Source of the DNA: JAWVEV01 sp033856535
GTDB taxonomy: Bacteria; Actinomycetota; Thermoleophilia; Miltoncostaeales; Miltoncostaeaceae
Reading direction: 5' to 3'
Length of the DNA stretch: 8,335 nucleotides
Assembly: GCA_033856535.1 (NCBI GenBank)
Contig: JAWVEV010000023.1
Coordinates: 1 to 8,335, forward strand
Below the pieces are notes generated by a model. That model was not told the DNA's origin and did not search any database. It worked only from the letters and a program-made list of their open reading frames with translations. Shown piece by piece: positions 1 to 4,600 of this stretch (within the stretch, counting starts at the first letter, position 1; each line of letters starts with the position of its first letter). A program made the translations under genes and the position numbers.

Positions 1-4
1 CCGT

Positions 5-40
5 AGCGCCGGCCCCGGCGACTCGGCCGGGGCCGGCGCT
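5..40 (-). terminator. Perfect GC-rich hairpin terminator behind the pilin genes
   Basis: Bases 5-19 and 26-40 are exact inverted repeats, giving a 15-bp stem with a 6-base loop (GACTCG). The hairpin begins 6 bases past the stop codon of the minus-strand Flp-like gene, which is where a rho-independent terminator would sit. Only four bases remain before the window edge on the exit side, so a T-tract cannot be judged; the visible bases do not start one. In GC-rich actinobacteria strong hairpins without a T-tract often serve as terminators, so this role is likely but inferred. Confidence 0.7.
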
Positions 41-45
41 CCCGG

Positions 46-276
46 TCAGCCGAACGACCCCACCACCCGCTTGATGGCCTCGGCGATCGCCTTCTTCAGG
101 CTCCCGCCGATGTCCGGCGCCCACCCCTTGGCACCGAGCCCGATCGCCGCGATCAGCAGCGTCACCATCACCACCACGCCGACGTACTCCACCGTGCCCT
201 GGCCCGAGCGGTCCTCGCGCCGATTCCAGATGCTGAGCGCCGCGGCGTGAAGCCAGGCCGTGAACGCGTGTCCCAT
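46..276 (-). CDS. Flp-like (type IVb) prepilin, 76 aa
   Basis: A small pilin-like protein expected to be cut by a prepilin peptidase and to sit in, or assemble from, the membrane. A basic, polar leader (residues 1-25, with RREDRSG) is followed by G25|Q26 and Glu30 at position +5 of the mature protein, then Tyr31. The Glu-Tyr pair is typical of Flp pilins. A hydrophobic helix (about 32-48) and a short amphipathic basic tail follow, and the mature chain of about 51 residues is Flp-sized. The ATG at 276 is chosen because GGGAGGGG lies 5 bases upstream; the frame stays open further upstream but lacks a comparable site. The gene lies 85 bases behind the 263-aa gene with the same leader motif, probably in one operon. 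No Tad ATPase, platform protein or peptidase gene is visible here. The family is fairly sure; the assembled structure is inferred. Confidence 0.8.
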   Translation of the reverse strand: MGHAFTAWLHAAALSIWNRREDRSGQGTVEYVGVVVMVTLLIAAIGLGAKGWAPDIGGSLKKAIAEAIKRVVGSFG

Positions 277-361
277 CGTGTCCCCTCCCGTGTCGTGGTC
301 CATCCCCCGTCCGCGCCGGCCCCACCGGGCGGCGCGCGGGCCGAGCCCTCGGCGCCGGCGG

Positions 362-1153
362 TCACCGCAGCACCGCCGCGTCGCCCACCTGCAGCTCTCG
401 CGGCCCATCGGCCCGCGGCGGCTTCGGAGCAGGGCGCATCGAGGTGGGGTTCTTGAGGACCTTTCGGACGAGCCGGGCCGCGCCGCGCGTGAGCTGGTCG
501 ATGGCGAGATCGGCGGCGGTCCTGCCGGCGAGGCGGCTCAGGTGCAGCGCGCGCTCGCGCCCCGGCATCGACCAGACCTTGCGCACCTCCCGGACCGCGT
601 CCCACGGGCTCGGAAGCAGCTGGAAGGCGGCCTCGGGGTTCCGGGCGATCTCCCTCACCCGGCGAAGGAGCTCGCGGGGATCCGTGGCCAACGCGAGCGC
701 GCGCTCCTTGACCCGCTCCGCGAAGCCCGCGGCGAACTCTCGGGCACACGCCGCGGGGAGCTCGAGGTACGAGCCGGCGAGCCGGCCGGCCGCCACGACC
801 GCGTCCTTCGTCGTCGCGGCGACCAGGATCGCCGCGTCGCCGGTCCGTGCCACGAGCCGCCCGATCGGCGGGTGGGTCTCCGGCGTGATCCCGCCGTGGT
901 CGAGGCGGACGTAGCCGCCGGCGCCGGGCACGTCGAGCCCCGGCCGCGGGCCCTCGGGCTCGTCGCGGCCGAAGACCCGGGTGATCGCGCCGATCAGGTC
1001 CGGCGGCCTCGGGAGCGACACCGACCCCGATAGCCAGGCGCCGGTCGCCGCCAGGAGCAGGGCGATCGCGACGATGATCCCGACGGTCTCCACCGTCGCC
1101 TGACCGCGCTGGCGCGGTCGGTGCGGGAGCCGGTCGGGTGCGCTCGTCGCCAT
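362..1153 (-). CDS. TadE-like protein with class III prepilin leader, 263 aa
   Basis: The N-terminus carries a basic leader (RPRQRG), a probable prepilin-peptidase site G17|Q18, Thr20, Glu22 at +5, and a hydrophobic helix (about 24-43). This closely repeats the motif of the 76-aa gene downstream. Glu-Thr instead of Glu-Tyr and the Q-A-T-V-E context look more like TadE/TadF pseudopilins than a major pilin. The remaining 220 residues are alanine/arginine-rich, mostly helical, with a single Cys136, and match no domain I know. TadE proteins are usually shorter, so the long tail is unusual. The start is uncertain: the ATG at 1153 has no Shine-Dalgarno sequence, and a GTG at 1162 and further upstream codons are possible. 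The leader spacing fits the ATG. It is likely co-transcribed with the Flp-like gene. It could be a minor pilin or a pilus-associated exported protein. Confidence 0.7.
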   Translation of the reverse strand: MATSAPDRLPHRPRQRGQATVETVGIIVAIALLLAATGAWLSGSVSLPRPPDLIGAITRVFGRDEPEGPRPGLDVPGAGGYVRLDHGGITPETHPPIGRLVARTGDAAILVAATTKDAVVAAGRLAGSYLELPAACAREFAAGFAERVKERALALATDPRELLRRVREIARNPEAAFQLLPSPWDAVREVRKVWSMPGRERALHLSRLAGRTAADLAIDQLTRGAARLVRKVLKNPTSMRPAPKPPRADGPRELQVGDAAVLR

Positions 1154-1155
1154 CG

Positions 1156-1211
1156 GAGGCACGGTCTCAGCGGCCCCCGCGTCGGCTCGACGCCCGTTTG
1201 CGCCGTGCCTC
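1156..1211 (-). repeat. Inverted repeat in the leader of the 263-aa pilin-like gene
   Basis: Bases 1156-1164 and 1203-1211 form a perfect 9-bp inverted repeat around a 38-base loop. The loop holds a second perfect 6-bp hairpin (1179-1184 with 1188-1193, loop GCT). On the minus-strand transcript the outer stem ends 2 bases before the ATG at 1153, a start with no Shine-Dalgarno sequence. It may be an RNA structure that affects initiation or a DNA operator. In DNA this GC-rich, a chance 9-bp match is possible. Confidence 0.35.
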
Positions 1212-1281
1212 TCACGGCTTCGCGCCGCCCTTTGCGCCGGCGACGCGCCAAGCACCGCCCCGTTCCCCGGGGGTCCGGCGC

Positions 1282-1287
1282 TAGACT
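1282..1287 (+). promoter_or_regulatory. Possible -10 box (TAGACT) for the coiled-coil gene
   Basis: TAGACT matches the TAnnnT core of actinobacterial -10 elements and lies 41 bases before the ATG at 1329, giving a leader of about 35 bases that includes GGGAGGAG. No clear -35 is visible at the usual spacing. The call rests on the hexamer and its position only. Confidence 0.35.
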
Positions 1288-1328
1288 CGGGGTTCGCCCT
1301 TGCGGACAGACGTGGGAGGAGACACGCG

Positions 1329-1733
1329 ATGACCGTTCTCGACACGCTGGCCAAGCAGGCCGGCCGCCTCGCAACCGACGTGCAGACGTCGCTGCGGCGC
1401 GCGCGGGTCGAGGGTGAGCGCCGGCTGCTCCAGCGCCAGCACCGCGCGGCGCTCGAGGAGCTCGGCGAGCGCGCCTACGAGCTCGTGCGCTCCGGCCAGA
1501 TCGAGGAGGGCCCGATCGCCCCCGAGATCGCGACCGTCGAGAGCAAGCTGATGGAGATCGAGGCCAAGGTGGCCGAGATCGAGGCACTCCGCCAGGCCGA
1601 GGAGGTCGAGCCGGCGAAGCCGGCCGACGACGCCGCGCGGACCGCGTTCCCGATGGTGGACCACCCCGACGACGAGGCCTCCGCCGGGCCGGGCTGGGAC
1701 GCCGCCGACCGCTTCTTCAGGCGGAACGGCTGA
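1329..1733 (+). CDS. Coiled-coil protein of unknown function, 134 aa
   Basis: I do not recognise a named family. Residues 1-55 form a basic helical stretch (LRRARVEGERRLLQRQHRAA). Residues about 66-93 form an acidic, heptad-rich helix (VESKLMEIEAKVAEIEALRQ) that very likely makes a coiled coil. A disordered acidic linker (about 94-122, rich in D, E, P and A) follows, and the chain ends in an aromatic-basic tail (WDAADRFFRRNG). No signal peptide or membrane segment is seen, so it is probably cytoplasmic and oligomeric. The start is secure: GGGAGGAG sits 9 bases before the ATG. It is divergent from the pilin genes and is followed by a 125-bp gap before the zinc-ribbon gene. The highly charged helices resemble small scaffold or membrane-peripheral proteins, but no function can be assigned. 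Confidence 0.75.
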   Translation: MTVLDTLAKQAGRLATDVQTSLRRARVEGERRLLQRQHRAALEELGERAYELVRSGQIEEGPIAPEIATVESKLMEIEAKVAEIEALRQAEEVEPAKPADDAARTAFPMVDHPDDEASAGPGWDAADRFFRRNG

Positions 1734-1794
1734 ACGCCCAGACCGCCCTTTCGGGGGGCGCCGATCGCCTTGCGTCGCCCGATGCGACCGGGTG

Positions 1795-1800
1795 TATGCT
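1795..1800 (+). promoter_or_regulatory. Possible -10 box (TATGCT) for the zinc-ribbon genes
   Basis: TATGCT fits the TAnnnT -10 core, with a partial -35 match TTGCGT at 1770-1775 at a long spacing of 19 bases. A transcript would start near 1807. That would rule out the in-frame ATG at 1796 and support the GTG at 1859 as the start of the next gene. Confidence 0.35.
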
Positions 1801-1858
1801 CCCTCCGAAGATGGCGAGGACGGCACGCGATCCGTCCTGTTTGCAAGGGAGTCCCGGC

Positions 1859-2128
1859 GTGAGACCCGCGTCAGATCTACAAGGTCATCACCGCTCCGAG
1901 ACTCCGGGCTGCCATCGTTGCGGGCTGCCGCTGCTGGCCGAGGCCCGCTTCTGCCCCTACTGCGAGCGCTGGCTCGACGAGGGCGGGTTCCCGCGCCTCC
2001 TGGCCCGGCGCCGGGGCGGCGAGCCGCGCCGCTTCGCGGGGGTCTCCGAACGCCTGCTGCTGGTGGTGGGCCTTGCCGTCTTCACCATCGTGGCCGCCGC
2101 CAGCATCGTCGTCGCGGTCGTCACCTAA
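1859..2128 (+). CDS. Zinc-ribbon protein with C-terminal membrane anchor, 89 aa
   Basis: Residues 18-35 carry a two-knuckle zinc ribbon, CHRC then CPYC (Cys18, Cys21, Cys32, Cys35), expected to bind one zinc ion. After a basic linker (LLARRRGGEPRRFAG, about 47-61) comes one hydrophobic helix (about 65-88) that runs to the last residue. This implies a tail-anchored membrane protein with the ribbon in the cytoplasm, the basic linker favouring that topology. The start is taken as the GTG at 1859 because AAGGGAG lies about 7 bases upstream. In-frame ATGs at 1796 and 1811 lack ribosome sites, and the first overlaps a likely -10 box. The next gene starts 2 bases after this stop, so the two are probably translationally coupled. 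The partner is unknown. Short zinc-ribbon proteins of this layout are common and rarely characterised. Confidence 0.75.
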   Translation: MRPASDLQGHHRSETPGCHRCGLPLLAEARFCPYCERWLDEGGFPRLLARRRGGEPRRFAGVSERLLLVVGLAVFTIVAAASIVVAVVT

Positions 2129-2130
2129 CC

Positions 2131-2292
2131 GTGGCGGTCGACGAGCGGCATGAGGTCGGTGACGAGGTCACCGGCCGGTTCAGGTGCGCCGAGTGCGACC
2201 TGCTGATCGCCTCCCCCAAGGAGAACGACGGCATCCTCGTACTCCCGCCCTGCCCCCTGTGCCAGGCGGAAACCTGGCGGAGGGTCGACTAG
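2131..2292 (+). CDS. Small zinc-ribbon protein, 53 aa
   Basis: A compact acidic protein built around one zinc ribbon: CAEC (Cys19, Cys22) and CPLC (Cys41, Cys44), with the second knuckle after Leu-Pro-Pro. The pattern G-x-[FY]-x-C-x-x-C...L-P-P-C-P-x-C resembles the zinc-ribbon domain of the DUF1451-type family, whose molecular role is unclear. The GTG at 2131 is the start closest to the domain. It lies 2 bases after the stop of the membrane-anchored ribbon gene and has no Shine-Dalgarno sequence, so coupled translation is likely. It is easily missed because the frame stays open far upstream, out of phase with the previous gene. The stop TAG shares the palindrome CTAG with the stop of the convergent GYD gene. 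Confidence 0.75.
   Translation: MAVDERHEVGDEVTGRFRCAECDLLIASPKENDGILVLPPCPLCQAETWRRVD
2289..2292. other. Shared CTAG stop palindrome of convergent genes (zinc ribbon / GYD)
   Basis: CTAG at 2289-2292 supplies TAG (2290-2292) to the plus-strand zinc-ribbon gene and TAG (complement of 2289-2291) to the minus-strand GYD gene. The two coding regions therefore overlap by exactly four bases, leaving no room for a terminator between them. Confidence 0.85.
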
Positions 2293-2621
2293 CCGGAGCC
2301 CTCGGGCGGCGCGCCGCCGGGGTCGTCCTCCACGACGTCCTCGAGCGTGGCGATCAGGTCGTCCACCGGAAGCGCCACCAGAGTCTCGAAGCGCGCGCTC
2401 CCGCGGGCCCCGAGCAGGCTGGTGATCCGGAGGATCGTGGCCTCGTCCGGCGCCTCCACCACGCTGAGGAAGTCGTACGCGCCGAGCAGCGCCCACTGGC
2501 GCACCACGCGGCCGCCGACCCCCTCGATCTCGCGGTTGACCTCGAAGAGGCGCTCCGGCGTGGCCGCGAGGGTCTGCATCCCCTGCGGGCCGAGCGTCGA
2601 GAGCAGCAGGAAGGTCCTCAT
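2289..2621 (-). CDS. GYD-domain protein, 110 aa
   Basis: The full length matches the small GYD family (PF08734), a ferredoxin-like alpha/beta fold related to dimeric alpha-beta barrel proteins. The opening strand MRTFLLLSTL, the helix ending EVNREIEGVGGRVV, the signature GAYD (residues 47-50, variant of G-x-Y-D) followed by FLSVVEAPDE, and the closing ETLVALPVDDLI are all in family order. The last 20 residues are an acidic, glycine/proline-rich tail. No catalytic residues are established for the family, and most members are annotated without a function. GGAG sits 5 bases before the ATG, so the start is firm. The gene diverges from the 110-aa plus-strand gene across an 80-bp gap and ends in the CTAG shared with the zinc-ribbon gene. 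Confidence 0.88.
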   Translation of the reverse strand: MRTFLLLSTLGPQGMQTLAATPERLFEVNREIEGVGGRVVRQWALLGAYDFLSVVEAPDEATILRITSLLGARGSARFETLVALPVDDLIATLEDVVEDDPGGAPPEGSG

Positions 2622-2664
2622 GGCGACTCCGCGACCGATCGGGGGCGGGAAGCGGCCCGGCGGC

Positions 2665-2670
2665 TATCAT
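2665..2670 (+). promoter_or_regulatory. Possible -10 box (TATCAT) for the 110-aa gene
   Basis: TATCAT in the 80-bp divergent gap matches four or five positions of the -10 consensus and lies 31 bases before the ATG at 2702, giving a leader of about 25 bases. No convincing -35 is present. The opposite-strand promoter for the GYD gene could not be placed. Confidence 0.35.
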
Positions 2671-2701
2671 CCCCGCGGCCCCATACCGACCAGAGGTAAC
2701 C

Positions 2702-3034
2702 ATGCAACGCGATGCCCCGTTTGAACTCAGCGATCTGCAGAAGGCGCTGCTCGAGTACGAGCCCACCTCGCTCGAGACCGCGCTCATCGAATGGACCCGG
2801 GCGAACTGGCCGATGGCCGCTCGCGGCATCGTGTACGCCCGCGCGGAGGGCGACAACACGATCTCCGGCGTCCGCGGCGTGCGCAGCGACGAGGCGCGCC
2901 TGGTGCTCGAGCTGGCCGCCCGCATCGCGATCTCGGAACGAGAGCATCTCTGCCGGGCGATCGCTCAGATGCTGCCCCAGTGGCTCGAGGAGACCTATGG
3001 CCTGAAGCCGGCCGGCGGCGCGTCCACCGACTAG
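2702..3034 (+). CDS. Unknown acidic protein, 110 aa
   Basis: I do not recognise the family. The protein looks mostly helical and soluble: helices near 9-20 (LSDLQKALLEYE), 24-39 (ETALIEWTRANWPMAA), 62-79 (DEARLVLELAARIAI) and 80-98 (REHLCRAIAQMLPQWLEETY). A short strand-like segment (RGIVYARAEGDN, 41-52) lies between them. There is one cysteine (Cys84), no zinc motif, no signal peptide and no membrane segment. The start is supported by AGAGGT ending 4 bases before the ATG and a possible -10 box 31 bases upstream. It is divergent from the GYD gene and convergent with the rhodanese gene, sharing a CTAG stop. Codon use has the strong third-position G/C of its neighbours, which supports a real gene. 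Confidence 0.7.
   Translation: MQRDAPFELSDLQKALLEYEPTSLETALIEWTRANWPMAARGIVYARAEGDNTISGVRGVRSDEARLVLELAARIAISEREHLCRAIAQMLPQWLEETYGLKPAGGASTD
3031..3034. other. Shared CTAG stop palindrome of convergent genes (unknown / rhodanese)
   Basis: CTAG at 3031-3034 gives TAG (3032-3034) to the plus-strand 110-aa gene and TAG (complement of 3031-3033) to the minus-strand rhodanese gene. It is the second 4-base stop-to-stop overlap within 750 bases. Confidence 0.85.
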
Positions 3035-3375
3035 ACCGGCTTCGGCTCGACCGGGTAGCCGGCCGCCTGCCAGGCGTCCCAGCCGCCCACCAGCACACCC
3101 ACTCGCGACCGCCCGTGGTCGAAGGCCCACATGGCCACCTTGAGGCTCGTGGCCTCCCCCGGGCGGTCGCAGTAGAAGATCAGCTCTTTGCCCTCGGGCA
3201 GCCCGGGGACCTCCTTCTCGAACTCCATCGGGTCGATGCGGAGGGCCGTCTTCACCTGATCGGTGGCCTCGCGGTAGGCGCGGTCGCGCACGTCGACGGG
3301 CTGCACCGCGTCGCCCATCCTGAACGCCGCCGCCAGATCGACCGGCTGCCAGCGCGAGACGTCATCCCAGGCCAT
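3031..3375 (-). CDS. Single-domain rhodanese-like sulfurtransferase, 114 aa
   Basis: A cytoplasmic single-domain rhodanese, expected to carry a persulfide on its active-site cysteine and pass sulfur to an acceptor. Visible family marks are VDVRD (residues 27-31, the CH2A-like motif), an active loop Y-C-D-R-P-G-E-A-T-S with Cys69, and the end GGWDAWQAAGYPVEP. The loop reads C-x-x-P-x-E-A-T-S rather than C-R-x-G-x-R, a known variant. The length fits one domain. GGGAGGAG sits 6 bases before the ATG. The first 14 bases overlap the end of the cyclotransferase-like gene upstream, so the two are one operon with coupled translation. The sulfur donor and acceptor are unknown; the reductase gene at the right edge is a distant neighbour with no shown link. 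Confidence 0.88.
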   Translation of the reverse strand: MAWDDVSRWQPVDLAAAFRMGDAVQPVDVRDRAYREATDQVKTALRIDPMEFEKEVPGLPEGKELIFYCDRPGEATSLKVAMWAFDHGRSRVGVLVGGWDAWQAAGYPVEPKPV

Positions 3376-3952
3376 CGATCACTCCTCCCGAGGTCCGCGG
3401 CAACGCTAGCAGCCGCCGTTCGGCGTCCTCCAGGGAGGATGCGCCGGCCAGGGCGAGGATCTCCTCGGCGTACTCGGCAGTGCGCGGCGTCGTGATCCCG
3501 CAGGCGATCGCGCCGCGCAGATAGGCCACCCCGTTGCGCTCGCCGCGCGGCACGCTCGCGGCCGCCCGGCGAGCCAGCTCGCGCGGCCGCATGTCCGGGA
3601 GCGGCAGGTTGCGGGGCAGGGAGGCGGCCAGGACCATCCGCTCGCCGCCCATCGGCACCTCCACCACCCCGCGCGCCGACAGCAGCCCCTCGCGCTCGGC
3701 CAGCAGGTCGACCGCCACGCCGAGCGGCAGCCCCGGCGAGAGCAGCAGCAGCGCGCCGGCGACCCGGCCGCCGTCCGGGTGCGGCACCAGCACCGGGCCG
3801 TCGTTCCAGCGCCGCGACGCCCGCCCGTACTCGACCGGGAACGGCGTCTCGCAGGGCTCGCGGCCCACGATCAGGGGCGCGAGCTGGGGGCCGGGCTCAT
3901 GCAGGAGCGACCCGTAGGCGAGGATCGCCAGCGGGCGGGGCGGGATGGGCAC
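3362..3952 (-). CDS. Gamma-glutamylcyclotransferase-like protein, 196 aa
   Basis: The N-terminus reads LAILAYGSLL (residues 8-17). This is the Y-G-S-L loop that binds the gamma-glutamyl group in the gamma-glutamylcyclotransferase/AIG2 fold. A later segment (V64-A-G-A-L-L-L-L, then E87-R-E89-G) is where the catalytic glutamate of that fold is expected; E87 or E89 could fill the role. Such enzymes release 5-oxoproline from gamma-glutamyl peptides or amines, but the substrate here is unknown, and most actinobacteria use mycothiol rather than glutathione. The C-terminal third (about 120-196) is helical and not typical of the minimal domain. The GTG at 3952 is chosen because the domain begins 8 residues later and a -10 box lies just upstream; there is no ribosome site. 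The rhodanese gene starts inside its end. Fold assignment is moderate and activity unproven. Confidence 0.6.
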   Translation of the reverse strand: MPIPPRPLAILAYGSLLHEPGPQLAPLIVGREPCETPFPVEYGRASRRWNDGPVLVPHPDGGRVAGALLLLSPGLPLGVAVDLLAEREGLLSARGVVEVPMGGERMVLAASLPRNLPLPDMRPRELARRAAASVPRGERNGVAYLRGAIACGITTPRTAEYAEEILALAGASSLEDAERRLLALPRTSGGVIDGLG

Positions 3953-3976
3953 GCGGCGACAGTACCCTAGTGGGCC
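3953..3976. promoter_or_regulatory. 24-bp divergent promoter with overlapping -10 boxes
   Basis: This is the whole space between the GTG at 3952 (minus) and the ATG at 3977 (plus). TACCCT at 3963-3968 (plus) and TACTGT at 3964-3959 (minus) both fit TAnnnT and share two bases. The plus box ends 8 bases before the ATG and the minus box 6 bases before the GTG, so both transcripts should be leaderless or nearly so. No Shine-Dalgarno sequence exists on either side. A TAG at 3968 in frame with the acetyltransferase excludes any start further upstream. Confidence 0.5.
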
Positions 3977-4600
3977 ATGCGGACCGCATCCGCGCAGCCC
4001 ACGATCCGCCGCGCGACCGCCGACGACGCGGAGGCGATCGCGGGCGTGCTCACGGTCGCCCTGGGCGACAAATACCGGCCGGCGCTCGGTCGCCATGCGG
4101 CGCGGGCCGTCTCGGCGCTCGTGCGCGCCGACGTCCGCTCGCCGGAGGCGGGCTACTTCGTGGCCGAGTGGGAGGGCGGGCTGGTGGGCGTCGCGCACCT
4201 GGCGCTCGACGAGGCGGCCGGCGCCGGCCTGCTGGCCGAGATCGCCCGCGCCGTCGGCTGGCCCCGCGCCATCCGCGCCGCGGCGGTGCTGATGCTGCTC
4301 GGCGGCGGACCCCACGGGGCGGATGCCGGCTACGTCGACGAGGTCGCGGTGGCGGTGGGCGCCCGCCGGCGGGGGGCGGCCCGGGCGCTGCTCGACGCCT
4401 GCGAGGAGGCGGCCCGGGCCGCCGGCAAGCGGCGGCTCACCCTCTGGGTCACCTCCAACAACGAGCCGGCCCTGGCGCTCTACCGGGCCATCGGCTTCCG
4501 CGCGGGGCGGCGGCGGCGCTGGGTGCTCGGGCGCCTGCTCTTCCGGGCGCCCGGCGCGCTCTACATGGAGAAGCGGATCAGCCCGGGCCCACGGCCATGA
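3977..4600 (+). CDS. GNAT-family N-acetyltransferase, 207 aa
   Basis: Transfers an acetyl group from acetyl-CoA to an unknown amine. The GNAT order is clear: an N-terminal TIRRATADDAEAIAGVL (9-25), the strand V123-A-V-A-V leading into the acetyl-CoA pyrophosphate loop R-R-R-G-A-A (130-135), helix ALLDACEEAARAAG, and motif B N-N-E-P-A-L-A-L-Y-R-A-I-G-F (161-174), with a C-terminal strand GALYMEKRI. A roughly 35-residue alanine/leucine-rich insertion (about 80-115) lies before motif A and may shape the substrate site. The ATG at 3977 is the first possible start because an in-frame TAG lies 9 bases upstream; it has no ribosome site and is probably leaderless. The last 23 bases overlap the end of the convergent sensor kinase gene. 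The family is certain, the substrate unknown. Confidence 0.9.
   Translation: MRTASAQPTIRRATADDAEAIAGVLTVALGDKYRPALGRHAARAVSALVRADVRSPEAGYFVAEWEGGLVGVAHLALDEAAGAGLLAEIARAVGWPRAIRAAAVLMLLGGGPHGADAGYVDEVAVAVGARRRGAARALLDACEEAARAAGKRRLTLWVTSNNEPALALYRAIGFRAGRRRRWVLGRLLFRAPGALYMEKRISPGPRP

Noticed and set aside
260..1033. Plus-strand open frame opposite the pilin-like genes
   Set aside because: The minus-strand reading has two matching prepilin motifs, a strong ribosome site on the 76-aa gene and a hairpin at its end. The plus frame has none of these.
1744..1760. Small hairpin CGCCC/GGGCG after the coiled-coil gene as a terminator
   Set aside because: The stem is only 5 bp with a loop of about 7 bases and no T-tract, which is expected by chance in DNA this GC-rich.
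1796..1858. Upstream ATG starts (1796, 1811) for the membrane-anchored zinc-ribbon gene
   Set aside because: They have no ribosome site, 1796 overlaps the likely -10 box, and the GTG at 1859 has AAGGGAG at good spacing.
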